Source: Acidobacteriota bacterium (GTDB lineage Bacteria > Acidobacteriota > Blastocatellia > Chloracidobacteriales > JADJPF01). From it: a DNA stretch of 64,000 bases. Below are positions 35,419-44,747 of the stretch, in pieces. The stretch is from positions 62,001 to 126,000 of the forward strand of contig JACQZQ010000077.1 in the NCBI GenBank assembly GCA_016213785.1. Reading direction: 5' to 3'. The position numbers and the translations under genes are program-made. The notes beneath the pieces are model-generated. The model worked only from the letters and a program-made list of their open reading frames with translations, ran no database searches and was not told where the DNA came from. Position 1 is the first letter of the stretch, and each line of letters opens with the position of its first letter.

Positions 35419-37452
35419 ATGGACACAAAAAAAGTTTCAAAGCCTGATTTAGCAGAAAATAAAGATCCTCACATTGGAAAAATAGTTAATGGTCGCTATT
35501 TGATAGAAAAAGAGTTGGGACGTGGTGGGATTGGTGTTGTTTATTTGGCACAAGATAAGCAACTACTTAATAAACGAGTAGTTATTAAGGTACTTTTAGA
35601 TCAGTCATTAGAAGATGAATGGCTCAAAAAAAAGTTTTATCAAGAAATCGAAGCACTATCACGTATAGAGCATCCAAATATTGTCTCTATTCTTGATGTA
35701 GGAACAATGCCTAGTGATACTCCTTATTTTGTTATGCAGTTCGTAGAAGGACTAACACTACGCTCTGAAATTAAACGTCAAAAAATAGAACTTCCTAGAG
35801 CAGCTAATATAATTCGTCAAATTGGGCAAGCGCTTACTCTTATACATGAAAAAGGTATTTACCACCGCGATCTAAAACCTGAAAATATCATGCTTCAAAA
35901 CTTTGGCGAAGGTGATGAAGTAGTCAAAATTATTGATTTTGGTATTGCTAAAATAGAGAACTCACAACTAGATGTTTTAACATCTTCATCAACTATAGTT
36001 GGTACATATATTTATATGGCACCTGAACAATTAATGGCTAAAGGAAGTTCTACATTAACTGATATTTTTACTTTTGGCGTTATTGCCTACGAAATTATTA
36101 CAGGAAAACGCCCATTTAATCCTTTTAGTGTATTTGAACTTTTAGACTTACATCGTAAAGAGCTAGAAATTTTACCAACACAACTGCGCAATGATTTACC
36201 AGTATCAGCAGAAACTATTATCTTAAAAGCTCTCTCCTTTGATCCTACAGCACGTTATCAAAGAGCAAGAGACTTTGCAGAAGAACTAGCAAAAGCATTA
36301 AGTACTGTAGAAGAAATAGTCCTTACACGTAAGTTTGATACTCCAGGCAATACTAATAGTATGGCAAATAATAAAGTTAGCCCTGATGCCCTAAATGTGT
36401 TTAATCCAACACCACAATCAAATGCAATATTACTTAAAGATCTTGAACCAGTAGGAGGTGCCATCCCTCTTGAATCAGGGTTTTATATAGTTCGCCCTGT
36501 AGACCAAGCTTTTTATCAAGCAATCACAAGGGGAGATAGCATTGTTTTAATAAAAGGTGCTCGCCAAATGGGAAAAACTTCTCTATTAGCAAGGGGGCTT
36601 CAAGAAGCACGAAAAATAAATGCTAATGTAGTATTTATAGATTTTCAAAGATTTAACTCCTCACACTTATCTTCAATAGACTCATTATTTCTAGCACTAG
36701 CAGAATTAATTGCTGATCAACTAGACTTAACTGTTTATCCTAAAGAAGTATGGCACCCTGAGCGCGGAGCAAGTATAAATTTTGAACGTTATATACGTAG
36801 AGAGGTACTTAAAAAACTTTCTTCTCCTCTTGTCTGGGGACTAGATGAAGTTGACAGACTCTTTAACTATGACTTTTCTAGTGAAATATTTGGACTATTT
36901 CGCTCTTGGCATAATGCACGCTCACTCGATCCTTCAGCCCCTTGGAGTAATCTTACTCTAGCAATTGCCTATGCAACAGAAGCACACTTCTTTATTAGTG
37001 ATATTAACCAATCACCTTTTAATGTTGGGACTCGACTGACTTTAGAAGATTTTAATATTGAACAAGTTTCAGAACTCAATGATCGTTATGGTAGTCCATT
37101 AAAAAATACTTCAGAAATATTGCAATTTTTTCAATTAGTTAATGGGCATCCTTATTTAGTACGGCGAGGTTTACATGAAATAGTTAGTCATTCTATTAAT
37201 ATAAAAACCTTAGAGCAATTATCTTGTAAAGATGAAGGATGCTTTGGTGATCACTTACGTAGAATCTTAGTATCACTAAATCAAGAACCTAAACTTAGCC
37301 AAACAATAAAAGGAATTTTAGAAGGAAGTTCCTATCCAACAAAAGAAAATTTTTATCGCTTACGTAGCGTAGGCTTAATTTCTGGAGACTCCCCTCAAGA
37401 TGCTAAATTACGATGTAAGTTATATGAAACCTACTTAAGACAACAGCTATAA
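35419..37452 (+). CDS. Ser/Thr protein kinase fused to an AAA_35 ATPase domain
   Basis: A 677-residue fusion. Residues about 20-290 are a full kinase: GRGGIGVVYLAQDK, VVIKVL, YHRDLKPENIML, DFGIAKIE and APEQ. After a linker, residues about 345-640 are an AAA_35 STAND-like P-loop domain: FYIVRPVDQAFYQAI, Walker A GARQMGKTS at about 381, and Walker B-like VWGLDEVDRL at about 472. It ends with a winged-helix-like segment. The next gene starts 34 bases later and begins with the same AAA_35 domain, so the two probably form one operon and may assemble together. No membrane helix. Confidence 0.88.
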   Translation: MDTKKVSKPDLAENKDPHIGKIVNGRYLIEKELGRGGIGVVYLAQDKQLLNKRVVIKVLLDQSLEDEWLKKKFYQEIEALSRIEHPNIVSILDVGTMPSDTPYFVMQFVEGLTLRSEIKRQKIELPRAANIIRQIGQALTLIHEKGIYHRDLKPENIMLQNFGEGDEVVKIIDFGIAKIENSQLDVLTSSSTIVGTYIYMAPEQLMAKGSSTLTDIFTFGVIAYEIITGKRPFNPFSVFELLDLHRKELEILPTQLRNDLPVSAETIILKALSFDPTARYQRARDFAEELAKALSTVEEIVLTRKFDTPGNTNSMANNKVSPDALNVFNPTPQSNAILLKDLEPVGGAIPLESGFYIVRPVDQAFYQAITRGDSIVLIKGARQMGKTSLLARGLQEARKINANVVFIDFQRFNSSHLSSIDSLFLALAELIADQLDLTVYPKEVWHPERGASINFERYIRREVLKKLSSPLVWGLDEVDRLFNYDFSSEIFGLFRSWHNARSLDPSAPWSNLTLAIAYATEAHFFISDINQSPFNVGTRLTLEDFNIEQVSELNDRYGSPLKNTSEILQFFQLVNGHPYLVRRGLHEIVSHSINIKTLEQLSCKDEGCFGDHLRRILVSLNQEPKLSQTIKGILEGSSYPTKENFYRLRSVGLISGDSPQDAKLRCKLYETYLRQQL

Positions 37453-37486
37453 ATTTTTATAATTTTAGAGGAGTGGTTTAGAAATT

Positions 37487-40400
37487 ATGCTCTTTTTAAA
37501 TAAAAATTTTTATGTAATAGGTGGAACGCTACAAAGTGATGCTGTTTGTTATGTAGAACGTTTTGCAGATAAAGAACTATTATCAAGTCTAAAAGATGGA
37601 AAATTCTGCTACATATTAACCTCGCGTCAAATGGGCAAATCTTCTCTTATGGTTAGAACAGCCAAACATTTAAGAGAAGAAGGGTTTGCTGTTATTGTCC
37701 TAGATTTGACCGCTGTGGGAAAGAACCTAACCCCGGAACAATGGTATGATGGACTACTTAATTACACTGGACAGCAGTTACTTCTAGAAGATGAAATAGA
37801 AGATTGTTGGTTTGAAAATAAACGATTGTCCCCACTTCTACGGTGGTTAAAGGTAATGCGCGAAGTTGTACTAAAACGGGTTTCTAAAAAAATAGTAGTC
37901 TTTGTAGATGAAATAGACACGGTAAGAAGCCTAGCTTTTTCAACAGATGAATTTTTTGCAGCAATTCGTGAGCTTTATAATGGTAGAACTCAAAACCCAG
38001 ATCTTGAGCGATTAACTTTTTGCTTATTAGGTGTAGCAACTCCAAGCGATTTAATCCGTGATACCCGCACAACCCCTTTTAATATTGGACAAAGAATAGA
38101 AATTAAAGATTTTACTGAAACAGAAGCTCTTGCCTTAGCTCAAGGATTGAGAAGAGAAGAAAAACTAGCTATTACATTACTTAAGCGTATCACTTACTGG
38201 ACGGCTGGACACCCTTTTTTAACACAACGTTTGTGCGAAATTGTAGCAGAAAATAGCAATGTAAATGATGTAAAAGGTGTTGATAAGCTTTGTGAAGAGC
38301 TATTTTTTTCAAATCGAGCCAAAGAAAAAGATGATAATTTACTTTTTGTAAGAGAAAGATTACTTAAGAGTGAAGTGGATTTAGCAGGCTTACTTGAGCT
38401 ATACAGACAAATACATAAAGGTAAACGGGTTGAAGATGATGAAACTAACCAATTAATTAGTATTTTAAGGCTTTCAGGCATAGCAAAATTTGAAAATGGT
38501 CAATTAAGAGTTCGTAATAGAATTTACGAAAAAGTATTTGATCAATATTGGATAATAAAAAATATGCCTGATGCAGAAATTAAACGCCAGCTAGAGGCTC
38601 GACGCAAAGGCCAATTACAAGTTGGTATAATTGCTTCTATCATTATTTCAATCATGGGATTATTAACCTTTTTTGCCATTAAACAACGAAACTTTGCCGA
38701 GCAACAAGAGTTAATAAACCGTCGCCAACTATATATATCACAAATGGAGCTAGCTTATCAGTCATGGGAAAAGGATGATAGAGGAAAAACTAAACAACTG
38801 TTGAAAACTTTAATTCCAGATTCTACACAAGAAGACTTACGTAATTTTGAATGGAATTATTTATCATACCTTTCTCATCTAGAGGTTGACACCCTTAAAA
38901 TTGATCCAGCTTGGGCAACTTCATTAGCTTTTTCCTTTGATAGTAAAATCTTAGCTTCGGCAGGTAGTGATGCAATTATAAGGCTTTGGGATATTGAGAA
39001 AAGAAAAGACATTGTTAGTCTTAAAGGCCATCTTGGTCGAGTTACCACAGTAATTTTTTCGCCTGATGGTAAAATTTTAGCTTCGGCTGGAATTGATAGC
39101 ACAATAAAGCTTTGGGATATTTTAAGCAAAGAGGAAATTGTAACGCTAAAAGGCCATAACAGATGGATTAACTCTTTAGCCTTTTCTCCTGATGGTAAAC
39201 TATTAGCTAGTGCTGGTGAAGACTACACAACAAAACTTTGGGATGTAGTTAGCAAAAAGCAAATCGCTACTCTAAAAAGTCATACTAATTGGGTTAATTC
39301 TCTAGCCTTTTCTCCTGATGGTAAATTATTAGCAACAGCTAGTTCTGACAATACTGCAAAACTTTGGGATGTGGAAAGTAAAAAAGAAATCACTACCCTA
39401 AAAGGCCATAGCGGCTGGGTTAATTCACTAATGTTTTCACCTAGTGGTAAGCTACTAGTTACAGCTAGTTCTGACAATACTGCAAAGCTTTGGGATATTA
39501 ATAGCGGTAAAGAAATTAATAGTCTTATAGGGCATATGGAAGAAATTCATTCTATAGCCTTTTCGCCTGATAATAAGCTCTTAGCAACAGTAAGTGCAGA
39601 TAAAACAATAAAATTATGGGACATAAATAGCTGTAGAGAAATAAACACTATTAAAGACCCTAGTAGTCCAGTCTATTCACTTGCTTTTTCACCAGATGGA
39701 AAACTTCTAGCTACTGCAAGCACAGATAAAACAATAAAATTATGGGATGTTTCATCTGTAAAACGATCAACAGCCTTGCGAGGACATTTTAGAGACATTA
39801 CTTCAATGGCTTTTTCCTTTGAGGGTAAGTTTTTGGTTACAGCAAGTGATGATTCTTTAATAAAACTTTGGGACACAACTACAAAAGAAGAAATTATTAC
39901 TCTTTCAGGTCATCTTGATGGAATTCGTTCCTTAGCCATATCATCTGACAATAAGTTTTTAGTAACAGCAGGTCTTGATAAAAGTATAAAATTGTGGGAC
40001 TTAGAAAAAAAAGAAGAATTATTTACGTTTAATGGTCATAGCTCTGATATTAATTCGGTCGCATTATCACAAAATGGTAAATTTATAGCCAGTGCTAGTA
40101 GTGATAGCATAGTAAAGCTATGGGATTTAGAGACAAAACGCGAGTTAACAACGCTTAAAAGCCATACTGATCAAGTAACAAATGTAGCTTTTTCCCCTGA
40201 TAATAAGCTCTTAGCTACTGCAAGTAACGATAAGTCTATTAAGATCTGGGATTTATCTACTATGAAAGAATTATCTAGTCTTACTGGACATAATCAGTCT
40301 ATAACTTCTATAACTTTTTCCTCTGATAGCAAACTGTTAGTTTCACTAAGTAGAGAAGCAAACCAAAGTGAAGTAAAAATTTGGGACATGCCCACTAAAA

Positions 40401-41896
40401 AACAAAAAGAGCATATTATAGAACAAGATATAAATTGTGTAACATTTTCCCCTGATAGCAAACGAATTGTAGTAGGCAAAAGTGATGGATCTATAAAATT
40501 TTGGGATTGGGACAAGCAAAAACTACAAGAAATATCTTCTTTTAAGGCTGATGATAAAGAAATATCTTCAATAGTATTTTCTCCTGATAATAAATCTTTA
40601 GCTATTGCAATACGTGGTGATAAAAGTGTAAAGCTAATTGAAACAACTATTGATAAGCAAGCTTCAAAGCCTTTATTAGCCTACTCAAACAAGTTTACTA
40701 CATTTGCTCCAGTAAACTTAAACTTTGAGCAAGCGGTTCTTAATCAATTTCCCGTAGGGTGGTTTATAAGTAAAGAACACAAAAATTCTTTTTCAGCTAA
40801 AATAACAAAAGATAGAGTAAAAAATGGTAGTCTATCAGCTTTGCTCATTAGCAATATGGAAAATAAGCCATCTGGTTATGGGTCACTAGCACAGAGTTTT
40901 GATGGCAGACCATATCGAAATAAACAGGTAAAATTTAAAGTAGCATTACAAACAGATAAACCAAGTACCAAAGCACAATTATGGATTAAGGCAGACAATA
41001 AAGAACCTTTGACAGTATCTTTTATTAATTCAGGCGATCTTTTTCTGACCGCTAATCAATGGAATTATCATGAAATAGTACTTCATATTGCTAAAGATGC
41101 AGAAAAAGTGTTTTTGGGTGTTATTTTAGCAGGTAACGGGAAAGTGTGGATAGATGATGCATCATTTGAATCATTTGAAGAGATAAATATAGAAAATATA
41201 GAAGAAGATAAAGTAACCAATAGTTTTATAAAAATAGTATTAGATGAAACACAGCTAGGAGAGTTTATTACAATAGAAGCTGGAGAATTTCTTATGGGTT
41301 CAAACAGTGGAGAAAAAGAAGAACAACCTCTACATAAAGTAATTATAAGCAAAGCTTTTGAAATAGGAAAATATGAAATAACACAAGAAGATTGGGAAAA
41401 AGTTATGGGCGAGAACCCAAGTAATTTTAAGGGCAAAAGGCTACCAGTAGAAGGAATAAGTTGGGATGATGTACAAAAATTTATAAAAGTATTAAATAGT
41501 AAATCTAATAAATATATTTATAGACTGCCAAGCGAAGCAGAATGGGAATATGCAGCAAGAGCAAAAACAAATTATATAAAGGATATAAATAATTTAGCTT
41601 GGCATGGCAAAAATTCAGGACTTAAAACACACCCAATAGGAGGAAAACAAGCAAATGAATGGGGAATATATGATATGTATGGAAATGTGTTTGAATGGTG
41701 TGAAGATTGGTATGGGAAATATTTAAGTCAAACAGTAAGAGATCCAAAAGGGCCAAACTCTGGCTCACTACGTATTTTTCGCGGAGGTAGTTGGGGCAAC
41801 CTTGCCGAGTTATGCAAGCCTGAATTTCGTTTCTATAATCTAGCTGTTGCCCGCGATAATCTAGTAGGAGTACGTCTTGTCAGGGAAACTAAGTAA
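37487..41896 (+). CDS. AAA_35 ATPase / TM / 14 WD40 / jelly-roll / FGE-fold giant protein
   Basis: A 1469-residue multidomain protein. In order: an AAA_35 domain (about 1-370; Walker A TSRQMGKSS at 45-53, Walker B VVFVDEIDT at 138-146), one membrane helix (about 378-398), and fourteen WD40 repeats (about 465-1055), enough for two seven-blade propellers. Then come a jelly-roll, carbohydrate-binding-like domain (about 1070-1240; NQFPVGWF start, KVWIDDASFESF end) and a formylglycine-generating-enzyme fold (about 1265-1469; GDNxxxR-like core, YGNVFEWCEDWYG, RGGSWGNLAELC). The first of the two catalytic FGE Cys is Asn, so true FGE activity is unlikely. The last 130 bases are clearly richer in G+C than those before. 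Regulatory or binding role inferred. Confidence 0.88.
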   Translation: MLFLNKNFYVIGGTLQSDAVCYVERFADKELLSSLKDGKFCYILTSRQMGKSSLMVRTAKHLREEGFAVIVLDLTAVGKNLTPEQWYDGLLNYTGQQLLLEDEIEDCWFENKRLSPLLRWLKVMREVVLKRVSKKIVVFVDEIDTVRSLAFSTDEFFAAIRELYNGRTQNPDLERLTFCLLGVATPSDLIRDTRTTPFNIGQRIEIKDFTETEALALAQGLRREEKLAITLLKRITYWTAGHPFLTQRLCEIVAENSNVNDVKGVDKLCEELFFSNRAKEKDDNLLFVRERLLKSEVDLAGLLELYRQIHKGKRVEDDETNQLISILRLSGIAKFENGQLRVRNRIYEKVFDQYWIIKNMPDAEIKRQLEARRKGQLQVGIIASIIISIMGLLTFFAIKQRNFAEQQELINRRQLYISQMELAYQSWEKDDRGKTKQLLKTLIPDSTQEDLRNFEWNYLSYLSHLEVDTLKIDPAWATSLAFSFDSKILASAGSDAIIRLWDIEKRKDIVSLKGHLGRVTTVIFSPDGKILASAGIDSTIKLWDILSKEEIVTLKGHNRWINSLAFSPDGKLLASAGEDYTTKLWDVVSKKQIATLKSHTNWVNSLAFSPDGKLLATASSDNTAKLWDVESKKEITTLKGHSGWVNSLMFSPSGKLLVTASSDNTAKLWDINSGKEINSLIGHMEEIHSIAFSPDNKLLATVSADKTIKLWDINSCREINTIKDPSSPVYSLAFSPDGKLLATASTDKTIKLWDVSSVKRSTALRGHFRDITSMAFSFEGKFLVTASDDSLIKLWDTTTKEEIITLSGHLDGIRSLAISSDNKFLVTAGLDKSIKLWDLEKKEELFTFNGHSSDINSVALSQNGKFIASASSDSIVKLWDLETKRELTTLKSHTDQVTNVAFSPDNKLLATASNDKSIKIWDLSTMKELSSLTGHNQSITSITFSSDSKLLVSLSREANQSEVKIWDMPTKKQKEHIIEQDINCVTFSPDSKRIVVGKSDGSIKFWDWDKQKLQEISSFKADDKEISSIVFSPDNKSLAIAIRGDKSVKLIETTIDKQASKPLLAYSNKFTTFAPVNLNFEQAVLNQFPVGWFISKEHKNSFSAKITKDRVKNGSLSALLISNMENKPSGYGSLAQSFDGRPYRNKQVKFKVALQTDKPSTKAQLWIKADNKEPLTVSFINSGDLFLTANQWNYHEIVLHIAKDAEKVFLGVILAGNGKVWIDDASFESFEEINIENIEEDKVTNSFIKIVLDETQLGEFITIEAGEFLMGSNSGEKEEQPLHKVIISKAFEIGKYEITQEDWEKVMGENPSNFKGKRLPVEGISWDDVQKFIKVLNSKSNKYIYRLPSEAEWEYAARAKTNYIKDINNLAWHGKNSGLKTHPIGGKQANEWGIYDMYGNVFEWCEDWYGKYLSQTVRDPKGPNSGSLRIFRGGSWGNLAELCKPEFRFYNLAVARDNLVGVRLVRETK

Positions 41897-41983
41897 TTCT
41901 AGTAGATTAAAGACCCTGTTAGAAAAACTACTCTTAATGAAAAATCACTAATAGGTAAGCTTAGGTTAAGGCTAATGTATTAA

Positions 41984-42511
41984 CTAAACCCAGCCTTTAC
42001 TATCACGCAAGCAAGTTATATGAGCTAGATGGTGTTTTCCATGCCAGGCATATATAGCTAAAGCTTTGTTAAGTGTAACCAGTCCCAGATCAGGGTGACG
42101 AAAAGCACGCTCAAAGTCTTTGTCAGAAAGTGATTTTAGTAGAATAACCCATCTTGTATGTAAAGCATCGATAAGATTAAGAGAAGGTTCTATTGATGCT
42201 TTGCTATCGGCCAAATCCGCCCAACGATCTTCAAAATAAGTTTTAATTGTTGGCTCATTTTCTGTTAAAGCCATTTTAAATCTAATATAGCTATTTAAGT
42301 GGCTATCGGCTAAATGGTGAACTACTTGCCTTAATGTCCATCCATCAGGACGATATGGGTTATTAAGCTGTTCTTCATTAAGCCCCTTGACCGCTTCTTT
42401 TAATAACTCTGGCATATCTGCTATATCTTTAATAAAAGTCTTTCTGCGACTTTCATTTATTTCTGCTGGTATTTCAACCCTACCTATAGGGTATTTTAAT
42501 TTTTCTAACAT
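41984..42511 (-). CDS. DinB/YfiT-family putative metal-dependent transferase
   Basis: A 175-residue four-helix-bundle protein. PYRPDGWTLRQVVHHLADSH and the C-terminal YAWHGKHHLAHI give the three His metal ligands of the YfiT/BstA branch. In Firmicutes BstA is a bacillithiol S-transferase; in other phyla the thiol is unknown. The start MLEKLKYPIGR matches the family's usual YPIGRF opening. It is a single gene, convergent with the AAA_35-WD40 gene. Confidence 0.88.
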   Translation of the reverse strand: MLEKLKYPIGRVEIPAEINESRRKTFIKDIADMPELLKEAVKGLNEEQLNNPYRPDGWTLRQVVHHLADSHLNSYIRFKMALTENEPTIKTYFEDRWADLADSKASIEPSLNLIDALHTRWVILLKSLSDKDFERAFRHPDLGLVTLNKALAIYAWHGKHHLAHITCLRDSKGWV

Positions 42512-42905
42512 AATTTTATCCTTTTATTTAAGTTATGCTTATCTACTGGCTGACTATAATTAAAGTATTTACTATAAGTTAGCTTTATTAAATAATCAAG
42601 TTGTTAACCATTAGCATTAAAATCGGAAAAATATTTGCAGAAAGTGTGAGTTTTTTGTAAAAAGAAAACGACTTATATAATAAGGATGGTGCTTTAGGTT
42701 GAGACTGAAAGCTATAATCTAAGCCAAAAGGAATATCTTGGAAATGTCCCTTTTTCTCTTTAGAACATAGTCACCATCCATCTATTCTTTCTCTTTACTT
42801 ACTATTTTTATTAAGTTTTTGTTAAGTTTTATATAATCTTATTTTATCAAACTTTATTTATAGTTAAAATAACTAGCACATTATAAATTAGGAAAATAAA
42901 AGCTA
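42512..42905. other. Intergenic region with a possible structured RNA
   Basis: Nearly 400 bases between divergent genes. 42684-42691 (GGATGGTG) is exactly complementary to 42772-42779 (CACCATCC). Inside lie a 7-bp stem TTAGGTT/AATCTAA (42694-42722, one G-T pair) and a weaker stem AAAAGGA/TCCCTTTT (one bulge). This would fold as a two-armed junction, but it matches no riboswitch I know. No open frame with a good RBS is seen. Confidence 0.35.
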
Positions 42906-44741
42906 ATGGTTGACTGTAGCAATAAAAATATTAATTTATTCTTTAAGTATGTTAAAGGCGAGTTAACAAGAAAAGAAGAATATTCTATTGATCGTCACCT
43001 TCAAAGCTGTGAAGATTGTTTACTTAACTTTGCTTATGTGGAGGAAATCTATACAAAAAAACATCTTCTTTCTTCTGATGAAAAGACTTTGTTTATTAAA
43101 TACCTTTCCGATCCTGTTTGGAACTCTGAAATTGAAAGGGTAAAGAAGGAAATTAAGTCAGAGATAAATCAAGAAATTAAACAACAGGTAATAAATGAGT
43201 TAGTGATTACTCAAAAAGAAATATCTAAGAATGAAGCGAATTTAACCTCTACAAAATTCCAACCTATTGACTTTGATACAATAAACTCAAACAAGAAAAA
43301 TAAGATTAATAAAAGCTTTGGTAGTATATCTAGTAAAAGTAAATATTTAGCAGCAGCAGCTTCTATTGTTGTATTTGCTGGACTTTCTACTAGTATTTAC
43401 TTAATGCTAAATAAAACAACAAACCAATCTCAACAATTATCAGTAACTACGCCTCCCTCAATTCTTATAAATAGTAATACTGGCAACTTAGTTGATAACA
43501 TTAATAAATTTTCTAGTAATAAGCCTGCTAAGAATAATCTTTATCAAGAACTAGATTTAGCTATTGACGAGTACTTAGAGCACCAAAATATTTCTTCTAT
43601 CAAGAAAGCTAGGGAAATTGCTACTAAGATTGATAACAAGTATGGTGATAAATATGGGGTGGATTTAGTTAAGTACTATAAATCTGTGCCAAGCGAAGTA
43701 CTAAAGAAATTATTTGTTACTCGTAAAAACTTAACAGAATTAACTAACCTATCGACAGGAGATGATTATAAGCAACGTTTGGCAACTAGCCAAAGCCTAG
43801 AAAAAGAGTTTCTTAGTTTTGGTAACTTAATAGAAGCTTACAAAACTAAAACTATAACTAACAAACTACACATCCAACTTCACAATGATGAAATGGCTAA
43901 AATAGCCACACAAGAAGGATTATATTTTTCTACTAGCCATAAATATTTACTCTTAGAAACAGAGTTTCTTTTATGGCAAGCAAAACATTTTAGTGAAATT
44001 CCTGACCTTATCATCGCAGAGAAAAGCTTTTTAAGAGTTATAGAGTTAGGCAATAGCTTAGAAATAAATAAACTAGTTATTAGTGCTGGAACATCGCTAG
44101 CTTTTCTTTATTACAATCAAAACGAAAATCAGAAATCTTTTGAAATCACAAAGTTACTAATGACTAAAGTAACTAATTATAAAAGTAGTCAAGGAGTAAA
44201 TCTTTTACAATTAGCAGGGCTTACAAGTTTTAATTTAAAATATTATAGTCTAGCTAATTTTTATCTAAAAGAGGCTATTAAAAAATCTCACGAAATAAAC
44301 AGCCCTGCTTTTACAAGTCGTTCTTATGCGTTTTTGGCTTTAACACTTTCTGAGCAAAAAAGATTTGATGAAGCTAGTAGTCTCTATGCCAAAGCTGAAT
44401 TAGAGGCAAGTAAAATAAAAGACAATACTGCTAGACTAGAAGCAGTCGCTTGGATTACTGGCTATAAAGCTAAACAAAAACTCTTAGAAAATAAACATAG
44501 CCAAGCAATAGAACTCTATGAAACTAAGCTTTCTATAATGAATAAAATGCACCTTATTAACACTTTGGAGTTTAGTCAGTCAAATCAAGCAATAGCAATA
44601 GCACTAAAGGCAATGGGAGAAAAGGAACAAGCAGAAAAATATAGTGCTATTGCCAGAAATTACCAAAAAATTGCAGATGCTAATAACCAGAAAGCCAATT
44701 GTTTGTTAGCTTTAGTTCCAACCAGTTGCGCATTAGAGTAA
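42906..44741 (+). CDS. Zinc-finger membrane protein with C-terminal TPR domain (anti-sigma-like)
   Basis: A 611-residue protein. The N-terminal 60 residues look like an anti-sigma zinc finger, with YVKGELTRKEEYSIDRHLQS followed by CEDC. This gives the H-x3-C-x2-C pattern of ZAS domains. A single membrane helix is at about 148-170. The large C-terminal part (about 210-611) is helical with TPR-like pairs in the last 250 residues. Layout suggests a cytosolic zinc finger, membrane helix, and periplasmic TPR domain. No sigma-factor gene adjoins, so any partner is encoded elsewhere. It is separated by 6 bases from a convergent secreted-protein gene. Confidence 0.65.
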   Translation: MVDCSNKNINLFFKYVKGELTRKEEYSIDRHLQSCEDCLLNFAYVEEIYTKKHLLSSDEKTLFIKYLSDPVWNSEIERVKKEIKSEINQEIKQQVINELVITQKEISKNEANLTSTKFQPIDFDTINSNKKNKINKSFGSISSKSKYLAAAASIVVFAGLSTSIYLMLNKTTNQSQQLSVTTPPSILINSNTGNLVDNINKFSSNKPAKNNLYQELDLAIDEYLEHQNISSIKKAREIATKIDNKYGDKYGVDLVKYYKSVPSEVLKKLFVTRKNLTELTNLSTGDDYKQRLATSQSLEKEFLSFGNLIEAYKTKTITNKLHIQLHNDEMAKIATQEGLYFSTSHKYLLLETEFLLWQAKHFSEIPDLIIAEKSFLRVIELGNSLEINKLVISAGTSLAFLYYNQNENQKSFEITKLLMTKVTNYKSSQGVNLLQLAGLTSFNLKYYSLANFYLKEAIKKSHEINSPAFTSRSYAFLALTLSEQKRFDEASSLYAKAELEASKIKDNTARLEAVAWITGYKAKQKLLENKHSQAIELYETKLSIMNKMHLINTLEFSQSNQAIAIALKAMGEKEQAEKYSAIARNYQKIADANNQKANCLLALVPTSCALE

Positions 44742-44747
44742 CAAGAT

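Noticed and set aside
38875-40515. Several open frames antisense to the WD40 region
   Set aside because: They repeat with the WD40 period and are reverse-frame shadows of the repeats.
37487-41896. A complete diversity-generating retroelement
   Set aside because: Only a target-like C-terminus is seen; no reverse transcriptase, template repeat or accessory gene is present.
37487-41896. Active formylglycine-generating enzyme or sulfatase activator
   Set aside because: The first catalytic Cys is replaced (RGGSWGN) and no sulfatase gene is nearby.
42684-42779. Fluoride riboswitch (GATGGTG looks like its core)
   Set aside because: The remaining conserved parts of the crcB motif are absent, and the downstream gene is not a fluoride exporter.
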